Shown here one piece after another: positions 1 through 10,845 of a DNA stretch of 64,000 bases (position 1 is its first letter; the number at the start of each line of letters is the position of its first letter). Position numbers and translations under genes: made by a program. Source of the DNA: Lunularia cruciata (Eukaryota > Streptophyta > Marchantiopsida > Lunulariales > Lunulariaceae); NCBI GenBank assembly GCA_948567375.1, contig OX419759.1, forward strand, positions 4,906,544 through 4,970,543, in the 5' to 3' direction. The notes beneath the pieces are model-generated. The model worked only from the letters and a program-made list of their open reading frames with translations. It did not search any database and was not told the DNA's origin.

Positions 1-645
1 CTCTTTTTTCCTAGCCCACATTCTCATCTCCAAATTTCTCACAAAATGTATTTATCTCTCCGTAGTACTCACAAATTGGCAATTTCCGTGATTAAATTCC
101 GAGTATACCCAAAATGTACAAGTTTTGGTCACCAAAATCATGAATTGACTTCCCCCTGCTTGTTCACTGTATTATTGAAACCCCTTGTAAAGTTTTGGCT
201 GAATTTTAGAAATGACAATTTTGAAGGCCTACCCCTTCTCCCTCCTGCCGCAGGAGGTGCAACTGACCTGGCCCTTGGAGCCAGTGTCAAACTTGTTCAG
301 AAATCAACATTTTAAAAACTCATAATTTCTCAAAAATTACAGGAAAAATATCTGTGTTATTACTTTTTTTCATTCTAAGTCGGGTAAAAGGTATAAAATC
401 CCTTTATGTGCTGCATTTCTGGTTAAATTTCAGTTAAATATCTAGTAAAATTTCTCTCGACTTTTATTTTGAATTCAATGTCAGGAATATTTCCAAAAAG
501 GTTTACATTTTTAGATAAATGATTTTGGGAGCTTTCCTCACCCTACGAAATAGAGAAATGGGTATATGTATGTCGAATAAGTAGAATAAAATCCTATTAA
601 AAATATGAGATAGCGCTTAAAAATTAGATTTCCAAACTAAAAATG
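1..645. other. AT-rich non-coding stretch
   Basis: No supported gene. The open frame at 46-315 has no recognisable domain and low complexity, so I treat it as chance. The segment precedes a tandem duplication and is similarly AT-rich. Confidence 0.5.
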
Positions 646-1180
646 TATATTATGATTTTAGAAATATTGATGTGAATTTTTAAGATCAAATAGTTCTCAC
701 AGGTTGTGATACTGGGGTATTTCTATGTTGGAAATTGTCAAGGTACTTGTAAATTCATTAAAAAAATACTTTCAGGGAATATTTTTTTAATTTAAAAAAT
801 TATTGAGATGTCTAAATTCATGATAAACCTTAGTACAAAATTTCAAGCAAATCTGACTTCTAGAACTCAAGATCCTCGTTTTAGAGTAAGTTACAAATCT
901 CAAAGTACTACAAGAATGTCTACAGCTAACGATAGTAGAGTATATCTTTCTTAACTTCCATAAATACAAAACGACAACTTAGTGAGAAAATAATAGTTGG
1001 ACATACATCAAATTATATTTCTACATATAACATGAAGGTTTGGTACATGGGTCACAATGTTGAATCATCTGATTTTTTAATTAGGATTTTAGTGCATGGG
1101 GATAGCATTTAATTGATTATGTGAATAACATTTTGAGTTTAAAGCTTAGCAACAAGGCCTTAAATAATATTTTGGAAGGT
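646..1180. repeat. 535-bp tandem duplication, copy 1
   Basis: This segment and 1190-1724 are clearly the same sequence with scattered substitutions. Shared landmarks include TATATTATGATTTTAG at the start, ATACTGGGGTATTTCTATG, CATACATCAAATTATATTTC, and AGCAACAAGGCCTTA near the end. The offset is constant at about 544 bp, so this is a tandem duplication with few indels. No coding capacity is seen in either copy. Confidence 0.9.
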
Positions 1181-1189
1181 ATAATAATA

Positions 1190-1724
1190 TATATTATGAT
1201 TTTAGGAATATTTCTGTGAATTTTCAAGATCAAATAGTTCTCATAAGTTGTGTGATACTGGGGTATTTCTATGTTGGAAATTTTCAAAGTACTTGTAAAT
1301 TCCTTAGAAAATACTTTTAAGGAATCTTTTTTTAATTTAAAAATTCTTGAGATGTCTAAATTCATGATAAACCTTAGTACAAAATTTCAAGCAAATCCAA
1401 CTTCTAGAACTCAAGATGCTCTTTTTGGAGTAAGTTACAAATCTTAAAGTACTACAAGAATGTCTAAAGGTAACAATAGTAGAGTATATCTTTCTCAACT
1501 TCCATAAATACAAAATGACAACTTAGTGAGAAAATAATAGTTGGACATACATCAAATTATATTTCTACGTGTAACATGAAGTTTTGGTACATGGGTCACA
1601 ATGTTGGATCATCTGATTTTTTGATTAGGATATTATTGCATGGGAATAGCATTTAATTGACTATATGCATATTATTTTGTGTTTTAAGCTTAGCAACAAG
1701 GCCTTATATAATATTTTATGAGGT
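1190..1724. repeat. 535-bp tandem duplication, copy 2
   Basis: Second copy of the unit at 646-1180, in the same orientation. The right boundary is near AATATTTTATGAGGTAG, where copy 1 reads AATATTTTGGAAGGT. The two copies differ by scattered point changes, so the duplication is not recent. Confidence 0.9.
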
Positions 1725-3070
1725 AGACTACTATCTGTAGGACGAATCTATTTTCAGACCGTGTAAAATGAATGAAGACTTATGTAGGAGGTTGATTTGG
1801 ACTTTGAAATCTTATTTGAGTCTTTAATATTCATTTAATTAATGAAATAATGCATATTAGGGTGGTTAGTACCATACATTACATCAATAAATAAAAATGA
1901 GTAGTAATAGATATAGATAGTGTATATGATAGAGGAATCATTTCCTCTACATTGAATGGAGAAGTAGCATGGTTTTTTGTAAATGCATATTTCCTAAAAT
2001 CTAATAATTATGTTTGACATATCACAGGCACTTTATTACGTATATATAAAAATTAATTAATTAATTAAAACTAAAAAATTTATTATTTATAAAATGGATA
2101 TATTTTTATTCATTAAGTAAATCATACAACAATTACTATGCTCAAGCGGGATAAAAGCTGCACCAATAACTGCATGTAACAATACAAGTGTAATAAATAA
2201 TAATAGTACTTGTACAAAGCATATTTTGATGTTGTAAAAAAAAAAAAAAGAGTAAATATTTGAGGTTGCCAGGTCCTCCTTTAGTTCTTCTTAAGTGCAC
2301 TTGATGGTGCATGGGGTTCCCATCCCAAGGCAAAAAATTGGACATGTTCAAGGAACAATATTTTATTGGATTTAAAGCTTACAATACTTGAGTATGATAT
2401 AGGGGAGTTCACTCCTTAAGTTTGGGGTTATTTGGGTGGGCAGATGTCGAGGAATTGGCAATAAACCAAAATAGGCCGGACTTCTTTCAAAAGTTCATAT
2501 CACGTAAATAGACATCTTAAGTGATGGGCCAACATATTTGGATTTTGGGAGCAAGAATCCAAAGTCCAAATTAAAAGATCACTCACCAATTTTATTTTGT
2601 AAATCATATTGTTGGAAATAGGGTGCCTTGTGTAAAAATTAAATGAATTAAAAGAATATTTAAATGTATGAAATTAATAAAAAGAAAAGGTAGAACAAAA
2701 AATGACTATTGCTTTAGTTTTTGGATAATTGTCCATGCCTAGGAGGAGGCTGATTTTTAGGGGTGAGAGTGGACCCAAGAAATTAAATTTGAATGAAGTT
2801 GCAATAAAGTAGACCCAGAAACAATTGCCAGGCAAAAAGTGAAAATAGTAAAAGCTAAAGGGAAAATTACCCGAAGGAGTCAAACATTAGACCTATGGCT
2901 AATTGACTAAGTGAAGTTTAGAAGGGAAGTGCGTAGGGTGTATTGAACAAAAGGTTTAACTTTGACCATAGTGTGAGAAAATAGAAAATATTTTAGCTTG
3001 AGTAAACAAGGATAGTGTAGTATTTATTTTTCTAGAGAAAGAATAATTATCTCATGAGTTAGAAGAGCCA
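1725..3070. other. unassigned AT-rich spacer
   Basis: Contains an AATT run near 2050-2070 and a poly-A tract near 2237-2250, but no supported gene. The minus-strand open frames here are short and carry no domain signal. Confidence 0.5.
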
Positions 3071-3192
3071 AGGGAGAAAAGAATGGTAAGTAGAGGTATT
3101 TTGGGAGAAATGAAATTAAGATGAAAATATTAGAAAATAAGGGAGAAAAGAATGGTAAGTAGAGGCATTTTGGGAGAAATGAAATCAAGATA
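3071..3192. repeat. 69-bp tandem repeat, two copies
   Basis: AGGGAGAAAAGAATGGTAAG begins at 3071 and again at 3140, followed both times by TAGAGG(T/C)ATTTTGGGAGAAATG. The period is 69 bp. The purine-rich repeat lies just upstream of the gypsy relic. Confidence 0.85.
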
Positions 3193-3431
3193 AAAATAAA
3201 AATAAAAAAGGGTTGGAATAATAAACAAAATATTAATTGTATTTAGGAAATTTATATAATTCCTCACACTTTTGCTCTAAATTATAAGAAGTAGAGGCAT
3301 AGGGGGGGAGAAATAAAGGAAGAAGCCAAAGGGATAGAAGAAATTCTACAAAAAATAATAATTTTCAAAAAGAAATGAAAACTAGCAATAAACCTGGACT
3401 TTAGCTTCGTATTCCTAGCAAGGATACCCTT

Positions 3432-4080
3432 ATGCCTACTAGGAGCACTCGCACAAGCATTTCAATACCATCAACAACAAAGACTCCAAGGAAAAAGATG
3501 AGGATGGAGAACTTATTGATCTCAAAGCAACAATGGAACTATAATTTCTTGGAGGATGTTGGTAGTCACAAGGCTAACATCATAGTAGGTAAACTGATCA
3601 CTTTGAATCCTACTTTGAGAAAGGAGTTTAGAGGTGGTTTTAGTTCTACAATGAGCAAGAGGAAGAAGAAAACATTAGCTCTAGTATCAATGGATGGTAA
3701 ACCAACACCATGGGAGGCTTGTGAATATGCCTCCAATGTTGATGTGAGAGTGAATGGTCACAACATCAAGGATGAACTTGTTAATGGAAGATCTATAGTG
3801 AATGCCATATCAAAGAGGTTGATAAACAATTTGGATATGATATCTTCTAGACCTTCAACATTTGTAGCAAGCATTGCATGCAAGCAGCAAGTTCAAATTG
3901 TAGGGGTGATGGATAAGGTGGTAGTTTCAATTGTGAGAATTTAAAATCTCATGACTTTCTAAGTTTTGAAAGATTCAAGTTATGATTTACTTCTTGTGAG
4001 ACCATGGTTGAACAACTTATCAATGGCACAATGTGTACTTGAAGATTGGGCCACTAAACCATTGAGTTACAATCCATGTC
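3432..4080 (+). pseudogene. gypsy gag-end / protease-like fragment
   Basis: An open frame of 170 codons starts at 3432 and is basic at its N terminus (MPTRSTRTS). Its C-terminal half (VDVRVNGHNIKDELVNGRS, then about 35 residues) resembles a retropepsin-like region, as expected just upstream of gypsy RT. After the stop at 3942, another frame continues with a stretch like YDLLLVRPWLNNL, matching the usual end of such protease domains. I do not see the canonical D-[ST]-G triad, so the protease is probably dead. The assignment rests partly on position. Confidence 0.55.
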
Positions 4081-4199
4081 ACTAACACCACCAACACTTC
4101 ATATATAAATACACCATATTTTGATATTGGGAATTAAATTAAGAAGGAGCTCAAGGTGTAGACACAAGCATGAAGGATGGGGCTTCTACAAAGGAGGGA

Positions 4200-5340
4200 T
4201 AAATTTGAATCTGATTCAAATGTATATCCTTTGTAGGTTATGGATTTTGCACCTCAGTAAAAGGTTTTGAAGATAAATCACCATTGACACTTGAGGAGAC
4301 AAAGAGAAGGTTATCAATTCTCAAGTATGGTCCAAATATTACCAAGGAGTAGAAGGTAAAATTTGAGGAGATTTTTTGCAAGTTCATCCATGTGTTACTT
4401 TCAGCTACAAGGATCTAAAAGAAGTCACCTTGGAGGAGCACAAGATAGAGGTGGACTCACATGCAAGACCAATCTGCCAAAGCAATGTTGCATTAGCCTA
4501 CCATTATTTTTGGTTGTGAGGAGGAAATTGATAAGCTCAAGGAGGAAAAATTTATCTTTGAGATGATGAATTTAGAAAAGGTGTTTCCAATTGTAATTGT
4601 GAAGAAAAAGAATGGCAAGCTTTGGGTATGTATAGATTACAAGAAGCCTAATATTGTTACAACAAAGGACTATTACCCACTGCCATTCATTGATGAGATC
4701 CTGGAGGAGGTTGCAGGTCATGAGAGGTATGGTTTTAGAGATGGTTATAGTAGGTTTACCTAAATAGTATTACAATAGAGCATCAACAACTCACCACATT
4801 CACCACACAATGCTCCAAGAGGGAAAAACATGTTTTTGATGGAGGAGTGATACTTGTCTGCTTAGCGCATTAAGCTACTATCAAGCATCCATCACCAATA
4901 GCAAGTACTATAGACCTCACACCTTGGAGGACTTATGCTTTCAAGGACATGATTTTGAGCTTTGCAATGATCTAGCCACATTCCAATGGTTCATAAACAA
5001 GGTGTTTGAATCTTTCATTGGGAAATTTGTGAGAGATTTCATTGATGATTTTCTTGTTTATGGGAGCAAGGAACAACACTTTGCGCACTTGATCAAGGTT
5101 TTTCAATGCTTTGATGACCCAAATATATCACCTAACGCAAAGAAGTGTATTTTGGTTGTAAATAAGGACTAATTTTGGAGCACCATCTCCAAGGATAGAA
5201 TAGCAGTTGATCCTATAAAGGTGAGGAGAATATTAGACCTTCCATTCCCTTCAAGCTTGATAAATTTAAGCCAATTCTTGGGGATAGTTGGGTACTATAG
5301 AAGGTTCATCTTGTCACTGATTTCTGCTTATGGCTTATGC
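4200..5340 (+). pseudogene. gypsy reverse transcriptase relic
   Basis: Fragments in different frames cover the RT domain. The N-terminal linker near 4280-4420 reads like an aligned TLEE...LKYGPNITKE stretch. The fingers/palm at 4563-4763 carries FPIVIVKKKNGKLWVCIDYK and YYPLPFIDEILEEV. The later palm at 4924-5172 carries ATFQWFINKVFES and FIDDFLVYGS, which replaces the usual YxDD box. The segment GIVGYYRRF at about 5283-5310 is the connection region. Stops separate the pieces, so no functional enzyme can be made. Confidence 0.9.
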
Positions 5341-5389
5341 ATTTAACATCTACATGAAAATGGGTGTAGAATACATGCTGATTTTGTGA

Positions 5390-5930
5390 GGACAAGGAGG
5401 CTCGTAGTACTCTTCAGGAGCTCAAGCAATTCCTTGTTGTAACTCCAATTCTTGCTAAACTTGATTGGAGTAAGCCTTTCATCCTCTACAATAATGCTTT
5501 TAATTTAGGTATAGGATGCACTCTTAATCAATTAGACCAAGATGAACATGATCATCTAATAGCTTATGCTAATAGACAAATGGTTTAATTAGAAAAAGAC
5601 TGCTTTTTCACAAAGACAAAAGGGTTGGCAGTGATCTTTGGTCTCCAAAATTTTGGACACTACTAGATTGGAGTGAAATCCACTGTTTTCATGGATCACA
5701 AGGCTTTGAAATAAATCTTCAACAAGCCTAATGTGGAAGGGAGAATAGCAAGGTGGATCATACTCTTGTCTGAGTATGACTACACCGTTGAAAATAGGCC
5801 AAGGAAGGGGCATGAAAATGCTGATTTGTTATCGAGGGCCTATGATCATGACTCAAATGAGCAAATGGATGATTCCTTCCTAGATGAGGAGCTCATGATA
5901 ATCTCAATCACTCAAAAGTTTCCAATGTAG
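5390..5930 (+). pseudogene. gypsy RNase H relic
   Basis: The RNase H region follows the RT connection domain. WSKPFILYNNAF at about 5467 aligns with the usual motif holding the first catalytic Asp, which here is Asn. FMDHKALK at about 5688 keeps the DHKAL motif. The frame 5733-5930 includes ARWIILLSEYDYTVENRPRK and ADLLSRA, the classic RNase H to integrase linker. Stops and frameshifts interrupt it. Confidence 0.85.
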
Positions 5931-6910
5931 TACAAGGAGATTATGGACTTGTTACAAGAGGTAACTATCTAGAAGAGATGCATGTTAGGGAGAAGAAGGC
6001 CCTTGTAGCAATATCTAGATCTTACACGACGGTGAAGAATATTATTTTTCACCAAGGAGCAGATGGTCTGCTTTGAAGATCAATGGGTAAGGAAAGGGTA
6101 GATCCTACTCATAAAGAGCTTCATGAAAGTTTAGTGTGTGGAAGATACTTTGCAAGATAGGTAGTTGCTTTCAAGATTCTAGATGCATATTACCATTGGA
6201 GAGATATTTTTAAGGATTGTCTTGATTATTGCAAAACTTGTCATGTTTGTAAAACTTTTGCCAGAAAGTCTACTTCCACTCCTCCTCCTATACCAATTCC
6301 ATTACTAAGACCCTTTGAGAAGTGGTGAATTGACTTTGTAGGCCCTCTTAATAGAATCCCAAAAGTCAATCAGTACATTGTGGTAATACCGTATTAGTTT
6401 ACCAAGTGGGTTGAGGCTAGACCACTAAGAGAAAAGAAGGAAGATGAAGTTGGTAGATTCCTTTATGAATACATAAGCATTAGGTTTGGATGTCAACTGG
6501 AATTGGTTCTCAATTGAGGAGGAGAATTTACAAGAAGAATCACTAGAGCCATGTTATCACACATAGAGTAATTACATCCTATAAGCCAAATTCCAATGGC
6601 TTGGCAAAGAGAACCAATTAGGCCTTGTGCATGATGCTGGCTAATGATGCAAAAATGAAGGGGGCTAAAATTCATTGGGACAAGACAATTCATGCAATTT
6701 TGTGGGAGTATAGAATAACCATGAAGACTTCCACTAGATATTCTCCATTTCATTTGGTATATGGTATTGAGTATAGGGTGTAACTTACCTATTCACTTGG
6801 ATCTTTCTACCTTCCAAAGCATTCATAGGAATTTGAAGAAAGCACAAGGAACTGATGCAAAGAAGTCAAGGAAGGATCAACTCATGGAATCAAAAGAGGC
6901 AAGAGCAATT
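5931..6910 (+). pseudogene. gypsy integrase relic
   Basis: The HHCC zinc-binding part is visible as HKELHESLVCGRYF at about 6111 and DYCKTCHVCKTFA at about 6224. The DDE core follows, with IDFVGPLNRIPKVNQYIVVI and then FTKWVEARPLREKK. At the position of the third acidic residue, the stretch near 6592 reads NSNGLAKRTN, where families usually have GQAERTN, so the catalytic Glu appears to be Lys. Several stops are present. A sister copy lies at 51500-52220. Confidence 0.85.
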
Positions 6911-6918
6911 GCTATGGT

Positions 6919-7188
6919 TTGAGTGGAGTGATGCCAAAGGAAAAAAAGGAGAACTATGAGAAGAGGCAAGGAAAGAATAAGGTTGAGCTTTTCAAAAAAG
7001 GTGATTATGTTATGTTTTTTGATTCCTTTCAACTCAAGCAAGTGCAAAAGAAGTTTTTACTTAAATACTTTGGACCTTTCATAGTTGAAAAGGTGTATGG
7101 AAATTATACCTATAATCTCAAGGAGTTGGGAGGAAGACACTTTTATAAAATTAACCATGATAAATTGAAGATGTATCATAGAAGGTAG
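6919..7188 (+). pseudogene. gypsy integrase C-terminal tail
   Basis: An 89-codon open stretch with a basic, coiled-coil-like start (KEKKENYEKRQGKNKVELF) and the SH3-like tail KKGDYVMFFDSF, KYFGPFIVEKVYGNYTYNL. This is the conserved C-terminal extension of gypsy integrases. The stop is about 45 bp before the purine-rich tract. Matches 52335-52670. Confidence 0.85.
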
Positions 7189-7220
7189 AGAGACCTTCAC
7201 TTTGAGGACAAAATGAAATC

Positions 7221-8650
7221 TTAGTTGGGGGGTAAATATAACACATATTTGTGCATGTGTGTGTTATTGTGATATTTATTTTGGTATTATAATTACCTGA
7301 GATATATTATTTATATAAAGAAAAATGATGGTTTTACATTATTCATAATTAGTTAAAGTTAGTCATAATTAAGATAGAAGGAAACTTATTTTAGAGGAAA
7401 GTAAAAAAGATAAGCACCACTATTTTGGATTCTAGTATACTGACTTGGTATTATTCTAAGGTGTTTGGCTTTAAAGAAAAAATTCAAAACTCTTGGACCC
7501 ACAATTCTTTTTGTTTTGGATTTTTCTAAAGTCCAAAAATAGCCTATGTGAAGGAATCCTTGACTTAGTAGTTAAGATAAGACCACATGTCTACAAAATA
7601 TTCCCATGAGTATGGATATCTTTTAGCTTTTTTATTTTATTTGGCTTTTAGCCTAGTAACTTGAGTTACTCTAGTAATTGGTAGCTTTGGTGCGTAACTA
7701 TTTCACAAATATATAGACTAGGGATGAGAAGATACTTATCATCCTTTCATTGGCAAATATCTCTCTCTCATTGAGTTCTCTAATGAACAATATCTTGAGT
7801 CTTGGAGTGTTAGCCTTGGAGGAGTATGATGAGTTGTGATTCTTTACCTTCTTAGTCCATGGTACACTATCACAAGTTAATCTTGAGTGAGAGATAGGCT
7901 GGCTCACAAGACAAACTTCACAATTATTGGAAACTATTTCTACCATGAAACATGGAAAACTCAAATTCCAGTTCTTGGCCAAACATATGATCCAAATTCT
8001 ACTCAAGAATTTGATCCTTATCATTACATCTAATCTTTAAATCAAAGGATTCCTCACTAGGAGTGAAGTACTCTTCCTACCGCCCTTCATTGGCATGGTG
8101 CGCTCATGTGCGGTTGTTAGAAAAATATTTCCTCTCCTAGATGCACAATTTTAACTCCCTCAAGTCTTTGGAAAATTAAACTCTTGTTCAGCCTTGTGAT
8201 TTGGATTCCTTTTGGACAATTATTGAGAGAACTTGGATATCTTCTTGGCATTTCAGAAATTCCTTGACAAGTCTTTATCTTATAGTATTACAATGTGTGG
8301 TGATTCTGCAATCTCTCTTCACTTGATACTCATGTCTTTTGCATGCATTCCTCTTGTCACTCTTGATTTTATCCTGCTCACAAATTAGAAATTTTCTTGG
8401 TTGTACATTCTTGACTTGTTGGTCCAAAGGAAAGTTGTTACAGATTCTTTGCATCAAGTTGATCATGCCAAGTTGAAGTTTCCTTACTTTAGGTATAGCA
8501 CTTGCCAAGTCCAATTTGAGTTCTCCCTCCCCTGATGCAAAGTAATCCTCTTTGGGCCCAACCCAAAGAAGGTTACATTGTGTCATCAATTCTTCTCCTT
8601 TCTTCACCTTTTGGGTCCAATTTAACTTCAACTATACACTCCTTCCTTAA
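7221..8650 (+). mobile_element. LTR-like segment after gypsy pol
   Basis: A purine-rich tract (GTTGGGGGGTAAA) ends at 7236 and is followed by TATAACAC. The sister locus reads TGTAACACC at 52738, so the 5' TG of the LTR is mutated here. A TATA-like TTATATAAAG lies near 7311. The segment aligns with 52738-54170 along its length. I could not fix the LTR end, because no second LTR of this element is in the window. Minus-strand open frames (7698-8024, 8275-8631) are conserved only as part of the repeat, not as recognisable proteins. Confidence 0.6.
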
Positions 8651-9479
8651 AATTTTTCAAAAGCAAAAAATATGGGTACCATAGACTATAAGGCTAATGT
8701 CTTCTCTAATCTCATTACATCAAGCAAAGGAAGAATAAGAAACAACAACAGCAAAGCTTATTGAGTTGAGTTCCTAAATAGGAGCTAACTTGAGATAATC
8801 AGATGCTCAAGTAGTGGCATGGTCTTTGCAAGGACTGCTTGCCAAACTCTGTGTGTTTGCAAAGGAACAAGATCATGGCATGCTAAACCAATTCATCTGG
8901 TTGGCAAAGTTGTACAAATCTGCTTGGATGGATACCATTGGAATGTCACGCCAAGGCTATAGTGCAAAGAAGACCTTTGGTGAACTCTTAATTGTGCAGC
9001 ATGATGTCATCCTCTTCATCCTTCTCAAAATATGAACATAATCCACAAAGAGAAAATTAGGGTGTCCATTGATCTAAAGTAGACTGCAATCAATAGAACC
9101 AAACTCAATTGGGATCCAAGTTAGAAGAAATCATCAAGGAGTTTGCAAACTTCAAACTACAAATGGTTAGAGCCAAAGATAAGAGAATTTCCCTTCTTAC
9201 ACTTGGCCTAATATGTGGTGTACTACTTTTCAGAAGTTAAGACCACAAAAAATGCCTCCCTACAACCTATTGCGTGGTTATTATAGGCACCAAACTACAC
9301 CAGGATGACTTGCCCACACCCACCTAACCCTCAACCCCTAGTGAGGTTTATGTCTCACCCACTTTTCCTAAGATGGATGCAACTATTAACTTCTTCAACT
9401 TGGAAAAATTAACATCCAAAGATGTTGCATTGATTGACAATGATAGATGGCTTGAGTTGGAGGTGAATTGTGTGGTGAA
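8650..9479 (+). other. non-coding part of shared gypsy block
   Basis: Aligns with about 54170-54990. Short open stretches such as 8814-9035 have counterparts at 54348-54587 with different stops. They are probably the untranslated leader and decayed gag of the downstream element. Confidence 0.5.
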
Positions 9480-10300
9480 TTGAGTCACAACATGCTCAAC
9501 CAAATGCTAGGAGAATAACTCATATTTTTTAGATTTTGTCAGGTCTTGTGAAAGCTAAGAAGTATATCTGTCCCAAAAAGATTATATTTGATAAGGAGGA
9601 TGAATTTGAGGTAAGGAGGAAGTCCCTAGAGGAAGACTACACCAAGAGTTCTTTGGATAACTTGGAAGATTCTTTGGAAAAGGATGTAGTAAACTATATG
9701 GAGTACTATGAGATGGACAACTAACTAGAAGGGAGGGATCAACTTGAAACTCATAAGAAAGCCTCTGTACTATTGGGAGTGAGCCCACTAAGTCATGTTG
9801 AGGATATAGTAAAACTTGACAACTGCCAAGATGCGATCATGGGAGAAGGATGATCCTTACAAGTTCTAAATCAATAACCCAAGAAGAATGTCAAGCATTT
9901 ACCACCTTGTTTGAGGAATATCATTATGTCTTCAATCGGAACATTAAAGAAATGCCTAGCATACCTTGGCACAAAGGATTAACTTGGAAGAGAATTGTGA
10001 GAATAGGGGTTTCTAAATCCCTAATTCAAGGAGATGGATTCACAAATCTGCCTCCAATTTTGATTCTCGAGTCCAATTTGCAACACCAAGGCCTTGAGCA
10101 ATTAAGCCATAAACTCATGAGGCACTCAAAGAGATTAAATTTAGAAATGACAATTAGTCGTAATATTTCTTATGGCCATGGCTATATAGGTCAAGCACAA
10201 GACCCCATAAGATGAAATTATTGCAGAATAAGAACACTTTTATGATGATAAAAGAAGATGCCAAAGTAACTCCTCCTTCCTAGTTCATTGCTCTTTCATT
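9361..10300 (+). pseudogene. second gypsy gag/pol-start fragment
   Basis: The frame 9536-9724 encodes a charged stretch (EVRRKSLEEDYTKSSLDNLE...) conserved at 54991-55254. A following frame at 9850-10215 carries CQAFTTLFEEYHYVFNRNIK, then EMPSIPW. That resembles the segment just N-terminal to gypsy RT, often written as FxDVFAWSYxDMPGI. So this is the start of another pol lying downstream of the LTR-like segment. RT itself is missing, because the similarity to the sister locus stops at about 10300. Multiple stops. The domain call is moderate. Confidence 0.5.
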
Positions 10301-10689
10301 GAGAAGAGTTTTTTTAGATGGACAAAACAAGTGCTTTGGGGCTTTTTGAAAGCAAAGATTTTATCCTTGAAGAATTTTTATATTTCAAAACTGGAAAATT
10401 TGGTAATAATAAGTGCACAATTAAAATCTTATTCACATATTATTTTCAAGGTAGAGAGGAAATTGTCAAGGGAGGAATAGTTGGCTTCTATGAGGAACAT
10501 AACTGTCAAATTAATGGCATCACACATATGCATTGTAAAGCTGAATTGCCACAAATAGGTTGGACTTCATGATGGAGATATGCACTTTCATTTCCAATGG
10601 GGAGCTTTGGTGTATGATGAGGTGTCAATGGCTATATATTGACTATGAAGAAATTTATGGTAACAAGTCAAAGCCAAAGGGTGAAGCAA

Positions 10690-10845
10690 GGCTTTTGGTA
10701 AAGATTTTGATGCTATATACACATTCATGGCAATGGGTAAAAGAATTCTTGATGATGATGGTATCTAGGCATTTGGTAGATATCTTGATGCTATAAACAC
10801 ATTCATGGAAATGGATAAAATAATTCTTGATGATGATGGTATCTT
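10690..10845. repeat. 78-bp tandem repeat in a decayed coding-like frame
   Basis: GGCTTTTGGTAAAGATTTTG at 10690 and GGCATTTGGTAGATATCTTG at 10768 begin two 78-bp (26-codon) units. In one plus frame each reads AFG(K/R)xxDAI(Y/N)TFMxM followed by ILDDDGI. One stop separates the units. The frame runs on with DIIYNVSIRIEEDVCPNAFH before stopping. Period divisible by three plus preserved reading suggests a former exon, but I cannot name the family. Confidence 0.7.

Larger units (their letters stand above)
3432..7236 (+). mobile_element. degenerate Ty3/gypsy retrotransposon, gag-end to integrase
   Basis: A plus-strand gypsy polyprotein relic in the canonical order protease-like region, reverse transcriptase, RNase H, integrase, C-terminal tail. 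Motifs recognised are VKKKNGKLWVCIDYKKPN and YPLPFIDEILEEVAGHERY (RT palm), FIDDFLVYGS (RT active-site box), CKTCHVC (integrase zinc finger), and the tail FGPFIVEKVYGNYTY. The EVAGHE RT wording is typical of plant non-chromovirus gypsy elements. Many in-frame stops and frameshifts make it non-functional. A purine-rich tract ends at about 7236, where an LTR-like segment begins. A second copy of the region from 4081 onward lies at 49595. Confidence 0.9.

Noticed and set aside
8275..8631. 118-codon minus-strand open frame with a matching shorter frame at 53858-54055
   Set aside because: It lies inside the LTR-like segment, the two copies have different stops, and no domain is recognisable. Similarity is explained by the repeat.
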